33,634 bases of DNA from Rhodothermales bacterium (GTDB lineage Bacteria > Bacteroidota > Rhodothermia > Rhodothermales > JABDKH01). The notes below the pieces were generated by a model. That model was not told where the DNA came from and searched no databases. It saw nothing but the letters and a program-made list of their open reading frames with translations. Both the position numbers and the translations under genes were made by a program. Location: NCBI GenBank assembly GCA_013002165.1, contig JABDKO010000131.1:1-33634 (forward strand), read 5' to 3'. Shown piece after piece: positions 8,753 to 16,311 of this stretch (the stretch's first letter is position 1; the number at the start of each line of letters is the position of its first letter).

Positions 8753-9109
8753 ATGGGAATTACAAAGAAAAAGAACGCACGCCGTGCTCGTGTCCGCAGA
8801 GGAATACGGGCCAAGATATCAGGTACGTCCTCGCGGCCTCGCTTGACCGTGTACCGGTCGAACAAGCACATCTATGCACAGCTCATCGATGACACGACCG
8901 GAAATACGCTGGCCGCTGCATCGAGTCAGGAGTCGGCAGCAGATGGTGACAAACCATCGACGCTGGCTAACAGCGTGGGTAAGCTTGTCGGTGAACGTGC
9001 AAAGGAAGCCGGAATTAAATCAGTGGTCTTTGACCGAAACGGCTACCGTTATCACGGGCGGGTCAAGGGACTGGCAGAAGGCGTTCGAGAATCAGGAATT
9101 GAGATATAA
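8753..9109 (+). CDS. rplR: 50S ribosomal protein L18
   Basis: The 118-residue protein has a basic N-terminus ([18 protein letters not shown]), then [22 protein letters not shown] and [23 protein letters not shown], typical of L18. L18 binds 5S rRNA with L5. It follows rplF by 8 nt and precedes rpsE by 21 nt. Confidence 0.98.
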   Translation: MGITKKKNARRARVRRGIRAKISGTSSRPRLTVYRSNKHIYAQLIDDTTGNTLAAASSQESAADGDKPSTLANSVGKLVGERAKEAGIKSVVFDRNGYRYHGRVKGLAEGVRESGIEI

Positions 9110-9130
9110 ATCCGTTCGGATTAGAAAATT

Positions 9131-9658
9131 ATGGCAAGAGGAAGGAACAGAAACAGGCGCGACAACGACTCTACTCAGTCAGACTTTGTCGAAAAGCTTG
9201 TCTCGGTGAAACGAGTCGCTAAAGTTGTAAAAGGCGGTCGGCGGTTCTCGTTCAATGCTGTCGTTGTGGCAGGAAACGGAAAAGGCATGGTTGGTGCTGG
9301 TCTGGGTAAGGCTAACGAAGTTGCTGATGCCATCGCTAAGGGCACCGAAGATGCAAAGAAAAACATGCGTCATGTGCCTATGAAACGTGGAACGGTTCCG
9401 CATCCCGTAATAGGGAAGCACGATGCAGGAAGTGTTCTTCTGAAGCCTGCTTCCGAGGGAACGGGAGTCATCGCGGGTGGTGGCGTGCGTGCTGTTCTCG
9501 AGTGCGCCGGATTTACGGATATCCTCTCGAAATCGCTTGGATCCAGCAACCCGCATAACCAGGTAAAGGCGACCATCAATGCATTGCATCGCCTTGAGGA
9601 TCCGCTGGAAGTGGCGAAGCGCCGTAATATTAACCTTGCCAAAGTATTCGACGGCTAA
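9131..9658 (+). CDS. rpsE: 30S ribosomal protein S5
   Basis: The 175 residues carry the S5 double-stranded-RNA-binding fold: [28 protein letters not shown] and [21 protein letters not shown], then the C-terminal [35 protein letters not shown]5 works with S3 and S4 at the mRNA entry channel and in fidelity. Length is near the usual 166. Canonical position. Confidence 0.98.
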   Translation: MARGRNRNRRDNDSTQSDFVEKLVSVKRVAKVVKGGRRFSFNAVVVAGNGKGMVGAGLGKANEVADAIAKGTEDAKKNMRHVPMKRGTVPHPVIGKHDAGSVLLKPASEGTGVIAGGGVRAVLECAGFTDILSKSLGSSNPHNQVKATINALHRLEDPLEVAKRRNINLAKVFDG

Positions 9659-9673
9659 AACGAAATCAGACTG

Positions 9674-9877
9674 ATGGGAAAATTAAAAATCACCCAGGTG
9701 AAGAGCGTCATTCGCCAGACGAAGCGCCAGAAGGCTACGATTGAAGCCCTTGGAATTCGCAGGATGCATCACACCGTTCTTCACAACGACACGCCACAGA
9801 TTCGGGGCATGGTCGACAGGGTTAGCCATTTGGTTGAAGTAGTTGAAGAAGACTCAACTGCTGAAGAAAGTAAATAA
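9674..9877 (+). CDS. rpmD: 50S ribosomal protein L30
   Basis: The 67-residue protein begins GKLKITQVKSVIRQTKRQKATIEALG and ends with MVDRVSHLVEVVEEDS, matching bacterial L30. The final acidic residues (TAEESK) extend it by about eight residues over the Escherichia coli protein. It sits between rpsE and rplO, as in most bacteria. Confidence 0.97.
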   Translation: MGKLKITQVKSVIRQTKRQKATIEALGIRRMHHTVLHNDTPQIRGMVDRVSHLVEVVEEDSTAEESK

Positions 9878-9888
9878 ACGAAGTCGCT

Positions 9889-10350
9889 ATGGATCTTAGT
9901 AATTTAAAGGCTGCCGAGGGCGCGACCAGAAAACGCAAGCGTATTGCGCGTGGTATCGGGTCGGGTAGAGGTGGTCACACGACAGGAAAGGGGCACAAGG
10001 GACAGAAGAGCCGCTCCGGAGCAAGTATACCGGCATGGTTCGAAGGTGGACAGATGCCGCTTCAGAGGCGAGTTCCGAAATTCGGTTTCAAGAACAGATT
10101 CCGAAAAGAGTTTCTTGGCGTTAACCTTTCACGAATCGCAGACCTGATAAAGGCCGGCCGGATCGAAGAAGGCGCAGACGTTACACCCACCCTTCTCGTC
10201 GAGCTTGGCGTCATCAAGTCTGCCGACAGGATTAAAATTCTTGGGTCGGGTGACATTAGCAGTGCGCTCAATGTATCTGCTCATGCCTTCAGTGAGTCTG
10301 CCCGAACGAAGATCGAAGCAGCAGGTGGAACTGTTAGCGTTGTTGAATAA
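9889..10350 (+). CDS. rplO: 50S ribosomal protein L15
   Basis: The 153-residue protein opens with MDLSNLKAAEGATRKRKRI and the glycine-rich GIGSGRGGHTTGKGHKGQKSRSG, then FEGGQMPLQRRVPKFGFKNRF. These are L15 signatures. L15 contacts central 23S rRNA domains late in assembly. It ends 24 nt before secY. Confidence 0.98.
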   Translation: MDLSNLKAAEGATRKRKRIARGIGSGRGGHTTGKGHKGQKSRSGASIPAWFEGGQMPLQRRVPKFGFKNRFRKEFLGVNLSRIADLIKAGRIEEGADVTPTLLVELGVIKSADRIKILGSGDISSALNVSAHAFSESARTKIEAAGGTVSVVE

Positions 10351-10374
10351 CGCCGAATAACAACAGGAAGAGTT

Positions 10375-11691
10375 ATGGCTGGTATTGGCGAAAGTCTACG
10401 AAACATCTGGAAGATCGAGGAGCTTCGAAAGAGAATCCTCTATACGATCGGTTTGATCGTCATCTACCGGATTGGCGCGTTTGTAACGTTGCCGGGGATT
10501 GACGCAAGTGTCCTCGCAACCATCAATCAGACACGGAATCCGAATGATATTTTCGGATTTATTGATCTGTTTGTTGGAGGTGCCTTTAGTGCTGCAGGCA
10601 TTTTTGCGCTCGGTATCATGCCGTACATCACCGCGTCGATTATTATCCAGCTGCTTGGCGCAGTCATGCCGTACTTCCAGAAACTTCAACGTGAAGGTGA
10701 AGAGGGAAGGCGCAAGATCACCCAGCTCACCCGATACGGTACGTTGTTTATTACCGGTGTTCAGTCTATCGGATTCGCGATCAACCTGCAGTATGGTGCG
10801 ACCGGGCAGGCGATTATCGTCAGCAATAGCGTGTTCATGGTTACAACGGTCATTGTGCTGACGTCAGGCACCATATTCGTGATGTGGCTAGGTGAACGGA
10901 TTACCGAAAGCGGGATCGGCAATGGTATTTCGCTCATTATCATGGCGAGTATTATAGCCTCCTTGCCGACTGCGTTGTTCAATGAGTTTCAGCTCAAGGA
11001 CAATCTTTTCATTTTCATCCTCGAGATCGCCGCCTTCTCGCTGGTTACTGCGGGCGTAGTGCTCGTCACACAGGGCATGAGAAGGATTCCGGTCCAGTAC
11101 GCAAAGCGAGTGGTTGGTCGTAAAGTCTATGGCGGGACGACACAATATCTGCCGCTACGCGTGAATGCTGCCGGAGTCATGCCGATCATCTTTGCCCAGT
11201 CGATCATGTTCGTCCCGGCAACGATTGCTTCTTTCTTTCCGGAAAGCCAGGGTATGCAGGCGTTCGGAGCGTGGTTTACTGATATTTCCGGATGGGGATA
11301 TTCACTCGTTTTCTTCTTCGTGTGTGTGTTCTTTACGTTCTTCTATACCGCTATCGCGGTTAATCCGAAGGAGATGGCCGACACAATGAAAAGGCAGGGT
11401 GGTTTCATTCCCGGTATTCGACCCGGGAAGCAGACGAGTGAGTTTGTCGACAATATTTTGACCAAGATCACCCTTCCGGGTTCGATATTTCTCGGGTTTG
11501 TCGCAATCCTTCCAGCCTTCGCGATGAGAGCAAACATAACTACAGGTTTTGCAATATTCTTTGGCGGAACCAGTTTGCTGATCCTTGTCGGTGTAGCACT
11601 TGATACCCTGCAGCAGATCGAAAGTCATCTTCTCATGCGTCATTACGACGGATTCATGAAGAGTGGCAAAGTCAAAGGGAGGAGAGTCTGA
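10375..11691 (+). CDS. secY: Protein translocase subunit SecY
   Basis: This 438-residue integral membrane protein is the channel of the Sec translocon. About ten hydrophobic segments are visible, starting RILYTIGLIVIYRIGAFVTLPG. SecY signatures include FALGIMPYITASIIIQLLG and QKLQREGEEGRRKITQLTRYG, the large cytosolic loop IPVQYAKRVVGRKVYGG with LPLRVNAAGVMPIIFAQS, and the end LLMRHYDGFMKSGKVKGRR. AGGA precedes the ATG. Its place after rplO in the spc operon is canonical, and map follows within 5 nt. Confidence 0.98.
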   Translation: MAGIGESLRNIWKIEELRKRILYTIGLIVIYRIGAFVTLPGIDASVLATINQTRNPNDIFGFIDLFVGGAFSAAGIFALGIMPYITASIIIQLLGAVMPYFQKLQREGEEGRRKITQLTRYGTLFITGVQSIGFAINLQYGATGQAIIVSNSVFMVTTVIVLTSGTIFVMWLGERITESGIGNGISLIIMASIIASLPTALFNEFQLKDNLFIFILEIAAFSLVTAGVVLVTQGMRRIPVQYAKRVVGRKVYGGTTQYLPLRVNAAGVMPIIFAQSIMFVPATIASFFPESQGMQAFGAWFTDISGWGYSLVFFFVCVFFTFFYTAIAVNPKEMADTMKRQGGFIPGIRPGKQTSEFVDNILTKITLPGSIFLGFVAILPAFAMRANITTGFAIFFGGTSLLILVGVALDTLQQIESHLLMRHYDGFMKSGKVKGRRV

Positions 11692-11696
11692 GTTTG

Positions 11697-12515
11697 ATGG
11701 TCATCTTGAAAAGTGATAGAGAGATTGAATTGCTACGAGAGTGCGGTGACCTCGTGTCGCGTACTCTCGCCGAGGTAGCCAAGGCGATTCAGCCGGGCGT
11801 CTCGACGCTGGCGTTGGATGCGCTCGCTGAAGAGTACATTCGCAGCCACGGCGCTGCTCCGGCATTTAAAGGCTATCGCGTTGGCAATCTGGTTTTTCCG
11901 TCGACGCTCTGCATGTCAATTAACGATGTCGTAGTGCATGGTATACCCGGAGAACATGTGCTTGAGGAAGGAGACCTGGTTTCAGTCGACTGTGGTGTGG
12001 TATTGAATGGGTACTTTGGAGACAGTGCGTTTACGTTTGGCATCGGGAAGATTTCAGACGAAAAGACGCGCTTGTGTCAGGCAACCTATGAATCGTTGAA
12101 CCTTGCTATTGAACAGACGATTCTTGGCAACCGAATCGGCGACATTGGCAGCGTCGTTCAGGACCGTTGCACTATCGATGGCTTCGGTGTTGTGCGCGAC
12201 CTTGTTGGGCACGGTATTGGCAAGAAATTGCACGAGGCGCCTCAGGTGCCGAACTATGGGGAGCGAGGTGTAGGTAAAAAGCTGAAGAGAGGGATTGTCC
12301 TTTGTATTGAACCAATGGTCAACCAGGGCTCTGCGGACGTCTCCACCGATGATGATGGCTGGACCGTACGAACTGCTGATGGTACGCCGTCGGCACACTA
12401 CGAGCATATGGTGGCGATCAGTAGCAAGGGAACCGAGGTGCTGACAACCTTCGCCTACATAGAGGAGTTGATTGAAACGCCGTATAAACAATTTGAACAG
12501 GTAAATCATGGCTAA
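11697..12515 (+). CDS. map: Methionine aminopeptidase, type I
   Basis: The 272-residue enzyme removes the initiator Met from nascent proteins after deformylation. It has the type I fold, with the metal ligand region [22 protein letters not shown] (two Asp), [24 protein letters not shown] with a metal-binding His, and [13 protein letters not shown] with Glu. A GGGAGGAGA Shine-Dalgarno motif lies within the end of secY. An in-frame TTG immediately before the ATG is a less likely start. The 3' end overlaps infA by 8 nt. The peptide deformylase partner, def, is also in this window. Confidence 0.97.
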   Translation: MVILKSDREIELLRECGDLVSRTLAEVAKAIQPGVSTLALDALAEEYIRSHGAAPAFKGYRVGNLVFPSTLCMSINDVVVHGIPGEHVLEEGDLVSVDCGVVLNGYFGDSAFTFGIGKISDEKTRLCQATYESLNLAIEQTILGNRIGDIGSVVQDRCTIDGFGVVRDLVGHGIGKKLHEAPQVPNYGERGVGKKLKRGIVLCIEPMVNQGSADVSTDDDGWTVRTADGTPSAHYEHMVAISSKGTEVLTTFAYIEELIETPYKQFEQVNHG

Positions 12516-12726
12516 GCAAAAGCCAATCGAACAGGATGGAGAAGTGATTGATGCACTTCCCAACGCCCAGTTTCGCGTCCGTCTCGAAAACGGGCATGAG
12601 ATTCTAGGCCTTCTCTCTGGAAAGATGAGGATGTATTTCATCAAGATTCTTCCGGGAGACAGAGTAAAAGTAGAGCTGTCACCGTACGATTTGTCGAAGG
12701 GACGCATCGTCTACAGATACAAATAG
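12508..12726 (+). CDS. infA: Translation initiation factor IF-1
   Basis: The 72-residue S1/OB-fold protein begins [23 protein letters not shown] and continues [45 protein letters not shown], diagnostic for IF-1. It binds the 30S A site during initiation. GAACAGG lies 8 nt before the ATG, inside map, and the 8-nt overlap suggests translational coupling. Confidence 0.98.
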   Translation: MAKQKPIEQDGEVIDALPNAQFRVRLENGHEILGLLSGKMRMYFIKILPGDRVKVELSPYDLSKGRIVYRYK

Positions 12727-12791
12727 AACTATAGGTCACTGGCAGCGTACTATTACGCTTGCCCCGAAATTCGGAAAACCAGTTTAGAGCA

Positions 12792-12908
12792 ATGAAAGTA
12801 AGAGCAAGTGTGAAAAAGCGGAGTTCTGATGACAAGATCGTCCGGCGAAAAGGCCGCGTCTACGTCATCAATAAAAAGAACCCGAAGCACAAGCAGCGTC
12901 AAGGGTAA
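12792..12908 (+). CDS. rpmJ: 50S ribosomal protein L36, zinc-free type
   Basis: This 38-residue gene begins [20 protein letters not shown] and ends NPKHKQRQG. The zinc-ribbon form of L36 has Cys at 11, 14 and 27 plus His33. Here positions 11, 14 and 27 are Ser, Asp and Asn, and only His33 remains, so zinc cannot be bound. It lies in the canonical infA-rpmJ-rpsM order, 65 nt after infA and 6 nt before rpsM. Confidence 0.95.
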   Translation: MKVRASVKKRSSDDKIVRRKGRVYVINKKNPKHKQRQG

Positions 12909-12914
12909 TCAGAT

Positions 12915-13295
12915 ATGGCACGAATAGCGGGAGTAGACATCCCTGATAACAAGCGAGGCGAGGTTGCCCTCACCAGTATCTATGGTGTAGGAAAGACGCG
13001 CGCGAACGAAATACTTGAGAAAGTCGGACTTGATGCCAACACCAAACCGGGTGAGTGGTCAGAGGACGATACTCGGAAAGTTCGTCGGCTTGTGGAAGAT
13101 GAATATATCGTCGAAGGCCAGCTGCGCACCGAGGTGCAGATGAGCATCAAGCGACTGATGGATATTGGTTGCTATCGCGGCCTTCGTCATCGGCGAAGCC
13201 TTCCTGTTCGCGGTCAGAGAACGCAGACTAACGCGCGTACGCGCAAGGGTCGCAAGAAGACTGTTGCAGGTAAGAAGAAGGCACCACGTAAATAA
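12915..13295 (+). CDS. rpsM: 30S ribosomal protein S13
   Basis: The 126-residue protein starts [25 protein letters not shown], with the helix-hairpin-helix region, and has [28 protein letters not shown] near its C-terminus. S13 forms intersubunit bridges and contacts P-site tRNA through the basic tail ([13 protein letters not shown]). First gene of the alpha-operon part; normal length. Confidence 0.98.
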   Translation: MARIAGVDIPDNKRGEVALTSIYGVGKTRANEILEKVGLDANTKPGEWSEDDTRKVRRLVEDEYIVEGQLRTEVQMSIKRLMDIGCYRGLRHRRSLPVRGQRTQTNARTRKGRKKTVAGKKKAPRK

Positions 13296-13320
13296 TTTGT
13301 TTTAGGAGAAAGCGTTTAAG

Positions 13321-13722
13321 ATGGCAAAACGTCAGCGCACAAGCGGACGCAGTGTTCGCAAGAAGAAAGTTGTTGTCGAGTCTAATGGTCAGGCTCATAT
13401 CAAAGCAACATTCAACAACGTCATGATCACCCTCACGGACCAGTATGGAAATACTATTTCGTGGGCGAGTTCTGGTAAGATGGGTTTCAAGGGTAGTCGT
13501 AAGAATACCCCCTATGCCGCTCAGGTAGCTTCTTCCGCTGCTGCGAAGGAAGCGTATGATCTTGGCTTGAGGCGTGTAGACGTGTTTGTCAAGGGTCCCG
13601 GCTCCGGCAGGGAATCTGCGATACGCGCTCTCTCCGCAACCGGGTTGGAAATCGCGACTATTCGCGATGTCACGCCCATACCACATAATGGCTGCCGGCC
13701 TCCCAAGCGACGACGTGTTTGA
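13321..13722 (+). CDS. rpsK: 30S ribosomal protein S11
   Basis: The 133-residue protein contains [20 protein letters not shown] and [17 protein letters not shown], then [15 protein letters not shown] and the terminal [18 protein letters not shown], all conserved in S11 of the 30S platform. AGGAG lies about 10 nt before the ATG. An 88-nt spacer follows before rpsD. Confidence 0.98.
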   Translation: MAKRQRTSGRSVRKKKVVVESNGQAHIKATFNNVMITLTDQYGNTISWASSGKMGFKGSRKNTPYAAQVASSAAAKEAYDLGLRRVDVFVKGPGSGRESAIRALSATGLEIATIRDVTPIPHNGCRPPKRRRV

Positions 13723-13810
13723 CGCTCGGGTATAAGTACCGGTTACGAGTACCCCGATGTGCTCGTACCTCAATTAATGCCTTAGGGCAACAATAAAGGA
13801 GAAATAAGAT
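13723..13810 (+). promoter_or_regulatory. rpsK-rpsD spacer with short inverted repeats (possible S4 leader site)
   Basis: This is one of the longest spacers inside the ribosomal cluster. It contains short arms TACGAG and CTCGTA that can pair, a TGCC/GGCA mini-hairpin, and a strong AAAGGAG Shine-Dalgarno motif before rpsD. In several bacteria S4 represses its own translation by binding leader RNA. That parallel is inference only, since the arms are short. Confidence 0.25.
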
Positions 13811-14413
13811 ATGGCACGTTACCGAGGTGCCAGGCAAAAGATTGCCCGGCGTTTCAAAGAACCGATTTTTGGTCCCAGTAAGTCTCTTGAGAGAAAACCG
13901 TACGGACCAGGACAACACGGACGTTCGCGCAGGTCCAAAGAGAGCGAATACTCGGTTCAGTTGAAAGAGAAACAGAAGGCGAAACACACGTACGGACTTC
14001 TTGAGAAGCAATTCCGCAACGTGTTCAAGAAGGCCGCTTCGAAGAAAGGGGTTACTGGTGAAAACCTGCTCAAATTCCTCGAGTCGCGCCTCGACAACAC
14101 CGTATATCGTCTAGGGATAGGCTCCACCCGGCGCCAGGCGCGGCAGTTTGTTACTCACCGTCACATAATGGTTAACGGCCATGTCGTGAACGTACCATCG
14201 GCGCAATTGCGCCCGGGGGATATCGTTTCGGTGAGACCGCGAAGTCAGACAATGGAAATGATCAGAGACTCTCTCCGAAAAAGTCGACGCCAGTATCCAT
14301 GGCTCGAAGTCGATCGGAAGGACATGGCTGGTAAATTTCTGGACTATCCCAACCGCGAAGACATTCCGGAAAATATCCGCGAACAACTCATCGTCGAATT
14401 GTACTCGAAGTAG
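13811..14413 (+). CDS. rpsD: 30S ribosomal protein S4, zinc-free type
   Basis: The 200-residue protein begins ARYRGARQKIARRFKEPIFG and has GPGQHGRSRRSKESEYSVQL, then the S4 RNA-binding domain (LESRLDNTVYRLGIGSTRRQARQFVTHRHIMVNG). It contains no Cys at all, so it lacks the N-terminal zinc knuckle found in some S4 proteins. S4 initiates 30S assembly and lines the mRNA entry. A clear AAAGGAG precedes the ATG. Confidence 0.98.
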   Translation: MARYRGARQKIARRFKEPIFGPSKSLERKPYGPGQHGRSRRSKESEYSVQLKEKQKAKHTYGLLEKQFRNVFKKAASKKGVTGENLLKFLESRLDNTVYRLGIGSTRRQARQFVTHRHIMVNGHVVNVPSAQLRPGDIVSVRPRSQTMEMIRDSLRKSRRQYPWLEVDRKDMAGKFLDYPNREDIPENIREQLIVELYSK

Positions 14414-14425
14414 TATAGCGCGAGC

Positions 14426-14443
14426 GCTGGCGCTGACGCCAGC
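14426..14443 (+). terminator. Perfect 7-bp GC-rich hairpin between rpsD and rpoA
   Basis: Arms GCTGGCG (14426-14432) and CGCCAGC (14437-14443) flank a CTGA loop, 13 nt after the rpsD stop. It is followed by AAATTTCTTTACC, a weak T-rich tract. It may tune transcription between rpsD and rpoA or mark an RNA-processing site. It is too weak in T content to be called a full terminator. Confidence 0.4.
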
Positions 14444-14474
14444 AAATTTCTTTACCTAGATCAAGCTACAAGAT

Positions 14475-15452
14475 ATGAGCATCTACAATATTCAAATGCC
14501 TGACGGAGTTGACGTGGAAGAGGCCTCCGACAGCTATGGTAGATTTGTAATACAACCACTCGAACGCGGCTTCGGTGTTACTCTTGGTAATGCCCTGCGT
14601 CGTGTCTTGCTTTCATCGCTAAACGGTGTTGCGATTACAGCTATCAAAATCGACGGCGTCCAACACGAATTCTCAACTATTGAGGGAGTTGCAGAGGATG
14701 TCGCAGATATCATTCTGAATCTCAAGGGAGTAAGGTTCAAGACAAGCGAAACTATCGATTCACCCGTACACCTGACCCTGACAGGTCCAGGCGAATGGAC
14801 CGCTGCCGATATCGGCAAGGCGACCGCGGACTACGAGGTCTTGAATCCGGAGCATCACATTGCTACGCTGGACAAATCTGCCAGTCTATCGGTTGAACTC
14901 CGAATAGGCCGGGGCCGTGGTTACGTCGCGTCCACGGACAACAAGCAGGAAGATGATCCAATCGGTGTAATTGCGATCGACTCGGTGTTCACGCCGATCA
15001 AGAATGTCAAATACTCGATCACTCAGACCAGGGTTGGTTTGCGGATCGATTATGAACGACTTGCAATCGAGGTTACATCCGACGGGTCCATTGCACCCGA
15101 AGACGCCCTTACCCAGGCGGCTGCGACGTTGCGCGATCATGTGAATCTCTTCATCAAGATGGATTCAGAACCGCAGCCTACCGAGCAGGAAAAAGAAGTG
15201 GATGCGGAAGTACAACGCATCAGAGATCTTCTTTCTCAATCGGTAGACGAACTGGATCTCTCTGTTCGGGCACACAACTGCTTGAAGGCCGCGAATATCA
15301 AGTCTATCGGTGACCTTGTACGGCGGGAAGAGTCTGAAATGTTGAAGTTTAGAAACTTTGGCAGGAAGTCACTTCAGGAACTCGCACAGGTCCTCGAAGA
15401 GCGCGGACTCGGTTTTGGAATGGAAGTAAACAAGTATCTCGAGGAAGTTTAG
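14475..15452 (+). CDS. rpoA: DNA-directed RNA polymerase subunit alpha
   Basis: The 325-residue subunit nucleates RNA polymerase assembly. The N-terminal domain is seen as GFGVTLGNALRRVLLSSLNG and GVQHEFSTIEGVAEDVADIILNLK, the linker near residues 235-250 is acidic, and the C-terminal domain (DELDLSVRAHNCLKAANIKSIGDLVRR ... LKFRNFGRKSLQEL) has the helix-hairpin-helix that contacts UP elements and activators. Length is normal. It lies between rpsD and rplQ as in most bacteria. Confidence 0.98.
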   Translation: MSIYNIQMPDGVDVEEASDSYGRFVIQPLERGFGVTLGNALRRVLLSSLNGVAITAIKIDGVQHEFSTIEGVAEDVADIILNLKGVRFKTSETIDSPVHLTLTGPGEWTAADIGKATADYEVLNPEHHIATLDKSASLSVELRIGRGRGYVASTDNKQEDDPIGVIAIDSVFTPIKNVKYSITQTRVGLRIDYERLAIEVTSDGSIAPEDALTQAAATLRDHVNLFIKMDSEPQPTEQEKEVDAEVQRIRDLLSQSVDELDLSVRAHNCLKAANIKSIGDLVRREESEMLKFRNFGRKSLQELAQVLEERGLGFGMEVNKYLEEV

Positions 15453-15485
15453 ACCGAGATAGTCAGATTTGACTCTGAAGAAGAA

Positions 15486-16175
15486 ATGAGACATCAAAAG
15501 AAAGGCCACAAGCTCGGACGGGGATCTTCCCACCGCAAAGCGACTCTTGCATCGCTATCAACGGCTTTGATAACACACAAGCGTATTACCACTACGCTGC
15601 CAAAGGCAAAAGCGCTTCGCGTTTTTGTAGAACCACTGATCAGCCGAGCCAAGGTCGATTCGACCCACAACCGGCGAATGGTTTTCCGGCGCGTACGCGA
15701 TAAGTACGCCGTAACCGAGCTGTTTGCTGAAGTCGCCGAAAAAGTTGGCGATCGTCCCGGTGGATACACGCGCGTGATCCGTCTTGGGCAGCGAGCCGGC
15801 GATGCGGCGGAGATGGCAGTCATCGAGCTGGTTGACTACAATGATATCCGGCCCGAAGGCTCCAGTTCTGGTGGCAAAAAGCGTCGAACCCGACGAGGCC
15901 GTGGAAAATCAGGGGGTGGTTCAGCGAAAGCTTCGGTAGCAGCGGCAGTTGCGGATGTTGTCGATGACGCCAAAGAAGCGGCTGCAGCAGTCGCCGAAAA
16001 GGCATCCGACGTAGCCGAACGAGCGGCCGATGTAGTCGAAGATGTCGTCGATGACGCCAAGGAAGCAATCGAAGATGTCGTCGATAAAGTTGAAGATGTG
16101 ATAGAAGATATCGTCGATGGGGACGACGACGCGGAAGAAGAGGAAGAAGATTCGGACGACGACAAGAAGAAATAG
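15486..16175 (+). CDS. rplQ: 50S ribosomal protein L17 with long repetitive C-terminal extension
   Basis: Residues 1-120 are ordinary L17 ([42 protein letters not shown]). The protein continues to residue 229. Residues 121-149 are a basic Gly/Ser/Lys/Arg linker. Residues 158-186 and 187-215 are two 29-residue units, each starting VVDDAKEA, with heptad-like Val/Ala and acidic residues that should form amphipathic helices. The end is an Asp/Glu run with KKK. Longer L17 proteins are known in Bacteroidota, but the duplicated unit and strong charge switch stand out. L17 lies near the nascent-chain exit. Last gene before the operon terminator. Confidence 0.95.
   Translation: MRHQKKGHKLGRGSSHRKATLASLSTALITHKRITTTLPKAKALRVFVEPLISRAKVDSTHNRRMVFRRVRDKYAVTELFAEVAEKVGDRPGGYTRVIRLGQRAGDAAEMAVIELVDYNDIRPEGSSSGGKKRRTRRGRGKSGGGSAKASVAAAVADVVDDAKEAAAAVAEKASDVAERAADVVEDVVDDAKEAIEDVVDKVEDVIEDIVDGDDDAEEEEEDSDDDKKK
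15960..16066 (+). repeat. Direct repeat inside rplQ (87-nt period)
   Basis: A 20-base segment (GTCGATGACGCCAAAGAAGC at 15960-15979) recurs with one mismatch at 16047-16066. The 87-nt spacing is exactly 29 codons, so the repeat keeps frame and produces the two 29-residue units of the L17 extension. Shorter GAAGATGTCGTCGAT copies continue downstream. This indicates expansion by tandem duplication. Confidence 0.85.
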
Positions 16176-16201
16176 GCATTCTCACGGCATGTGAGTTTCA
16201 A

Positions 16202-16241
16202 AGGGGCGCTGACAATTGGTTAGCGTCCCTTTTTTTGTTTT
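16202..16241 (+). terminator. Intrinsic terminator of the ribosomal cluster
   Basis: Arms AGGGGCGCT (16202-16210) and AGCGTCCCT (16222-16230) pair over 9 bp with one G-U, with an 11-nt loop, and run straight into TTTTTTGTTTT. This is the clearest rho-independent terminator in the window and lies 26 nt after the rplQ stop. Confidence 0.9.
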
Positions 16242-16261
16242 GTAGATTGCCGGCAGTGATC

Positions 16262-16290
16262 TGGAACTACAAGAACGATTCTGGTATAAT
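16262..16290 (+). promoter_or_regulatory. Candidate promoter of the rel gene
   Basis: TATAAT at 16285-16290 is preceded by TGG, giving an extended -10 (TGGTATAAT). A poor -35 candidate, TGGAAC, lies 17 nt upstream (16262-16267). The site lies between the ribosomal terminator and the rel start at 16312, where a promoter is needed. Many Bacteroidota use a different -7 element, so this is tentative. Confidence 0.4.
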
Positions 16291-16311
16291 TCTTAGAGCA
16301 CCGGAACGGAT

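Noticed and set aside
15960-16120. Repeats in rplQ considered as a CRISPR or satellite array
   Set aside because: The period is a multiple of three, the reading frame is kept and the units encode similar peptides, so this is a protein repeat.
15836-16201. Minus-strand Ser-rich ORF opposite the rplQ tail
   Set aside because: The Ser/Thr/Ala bias is the complement of the Asp/Glu/Val repeats in L17, so it is a product of low-complexity DNA.
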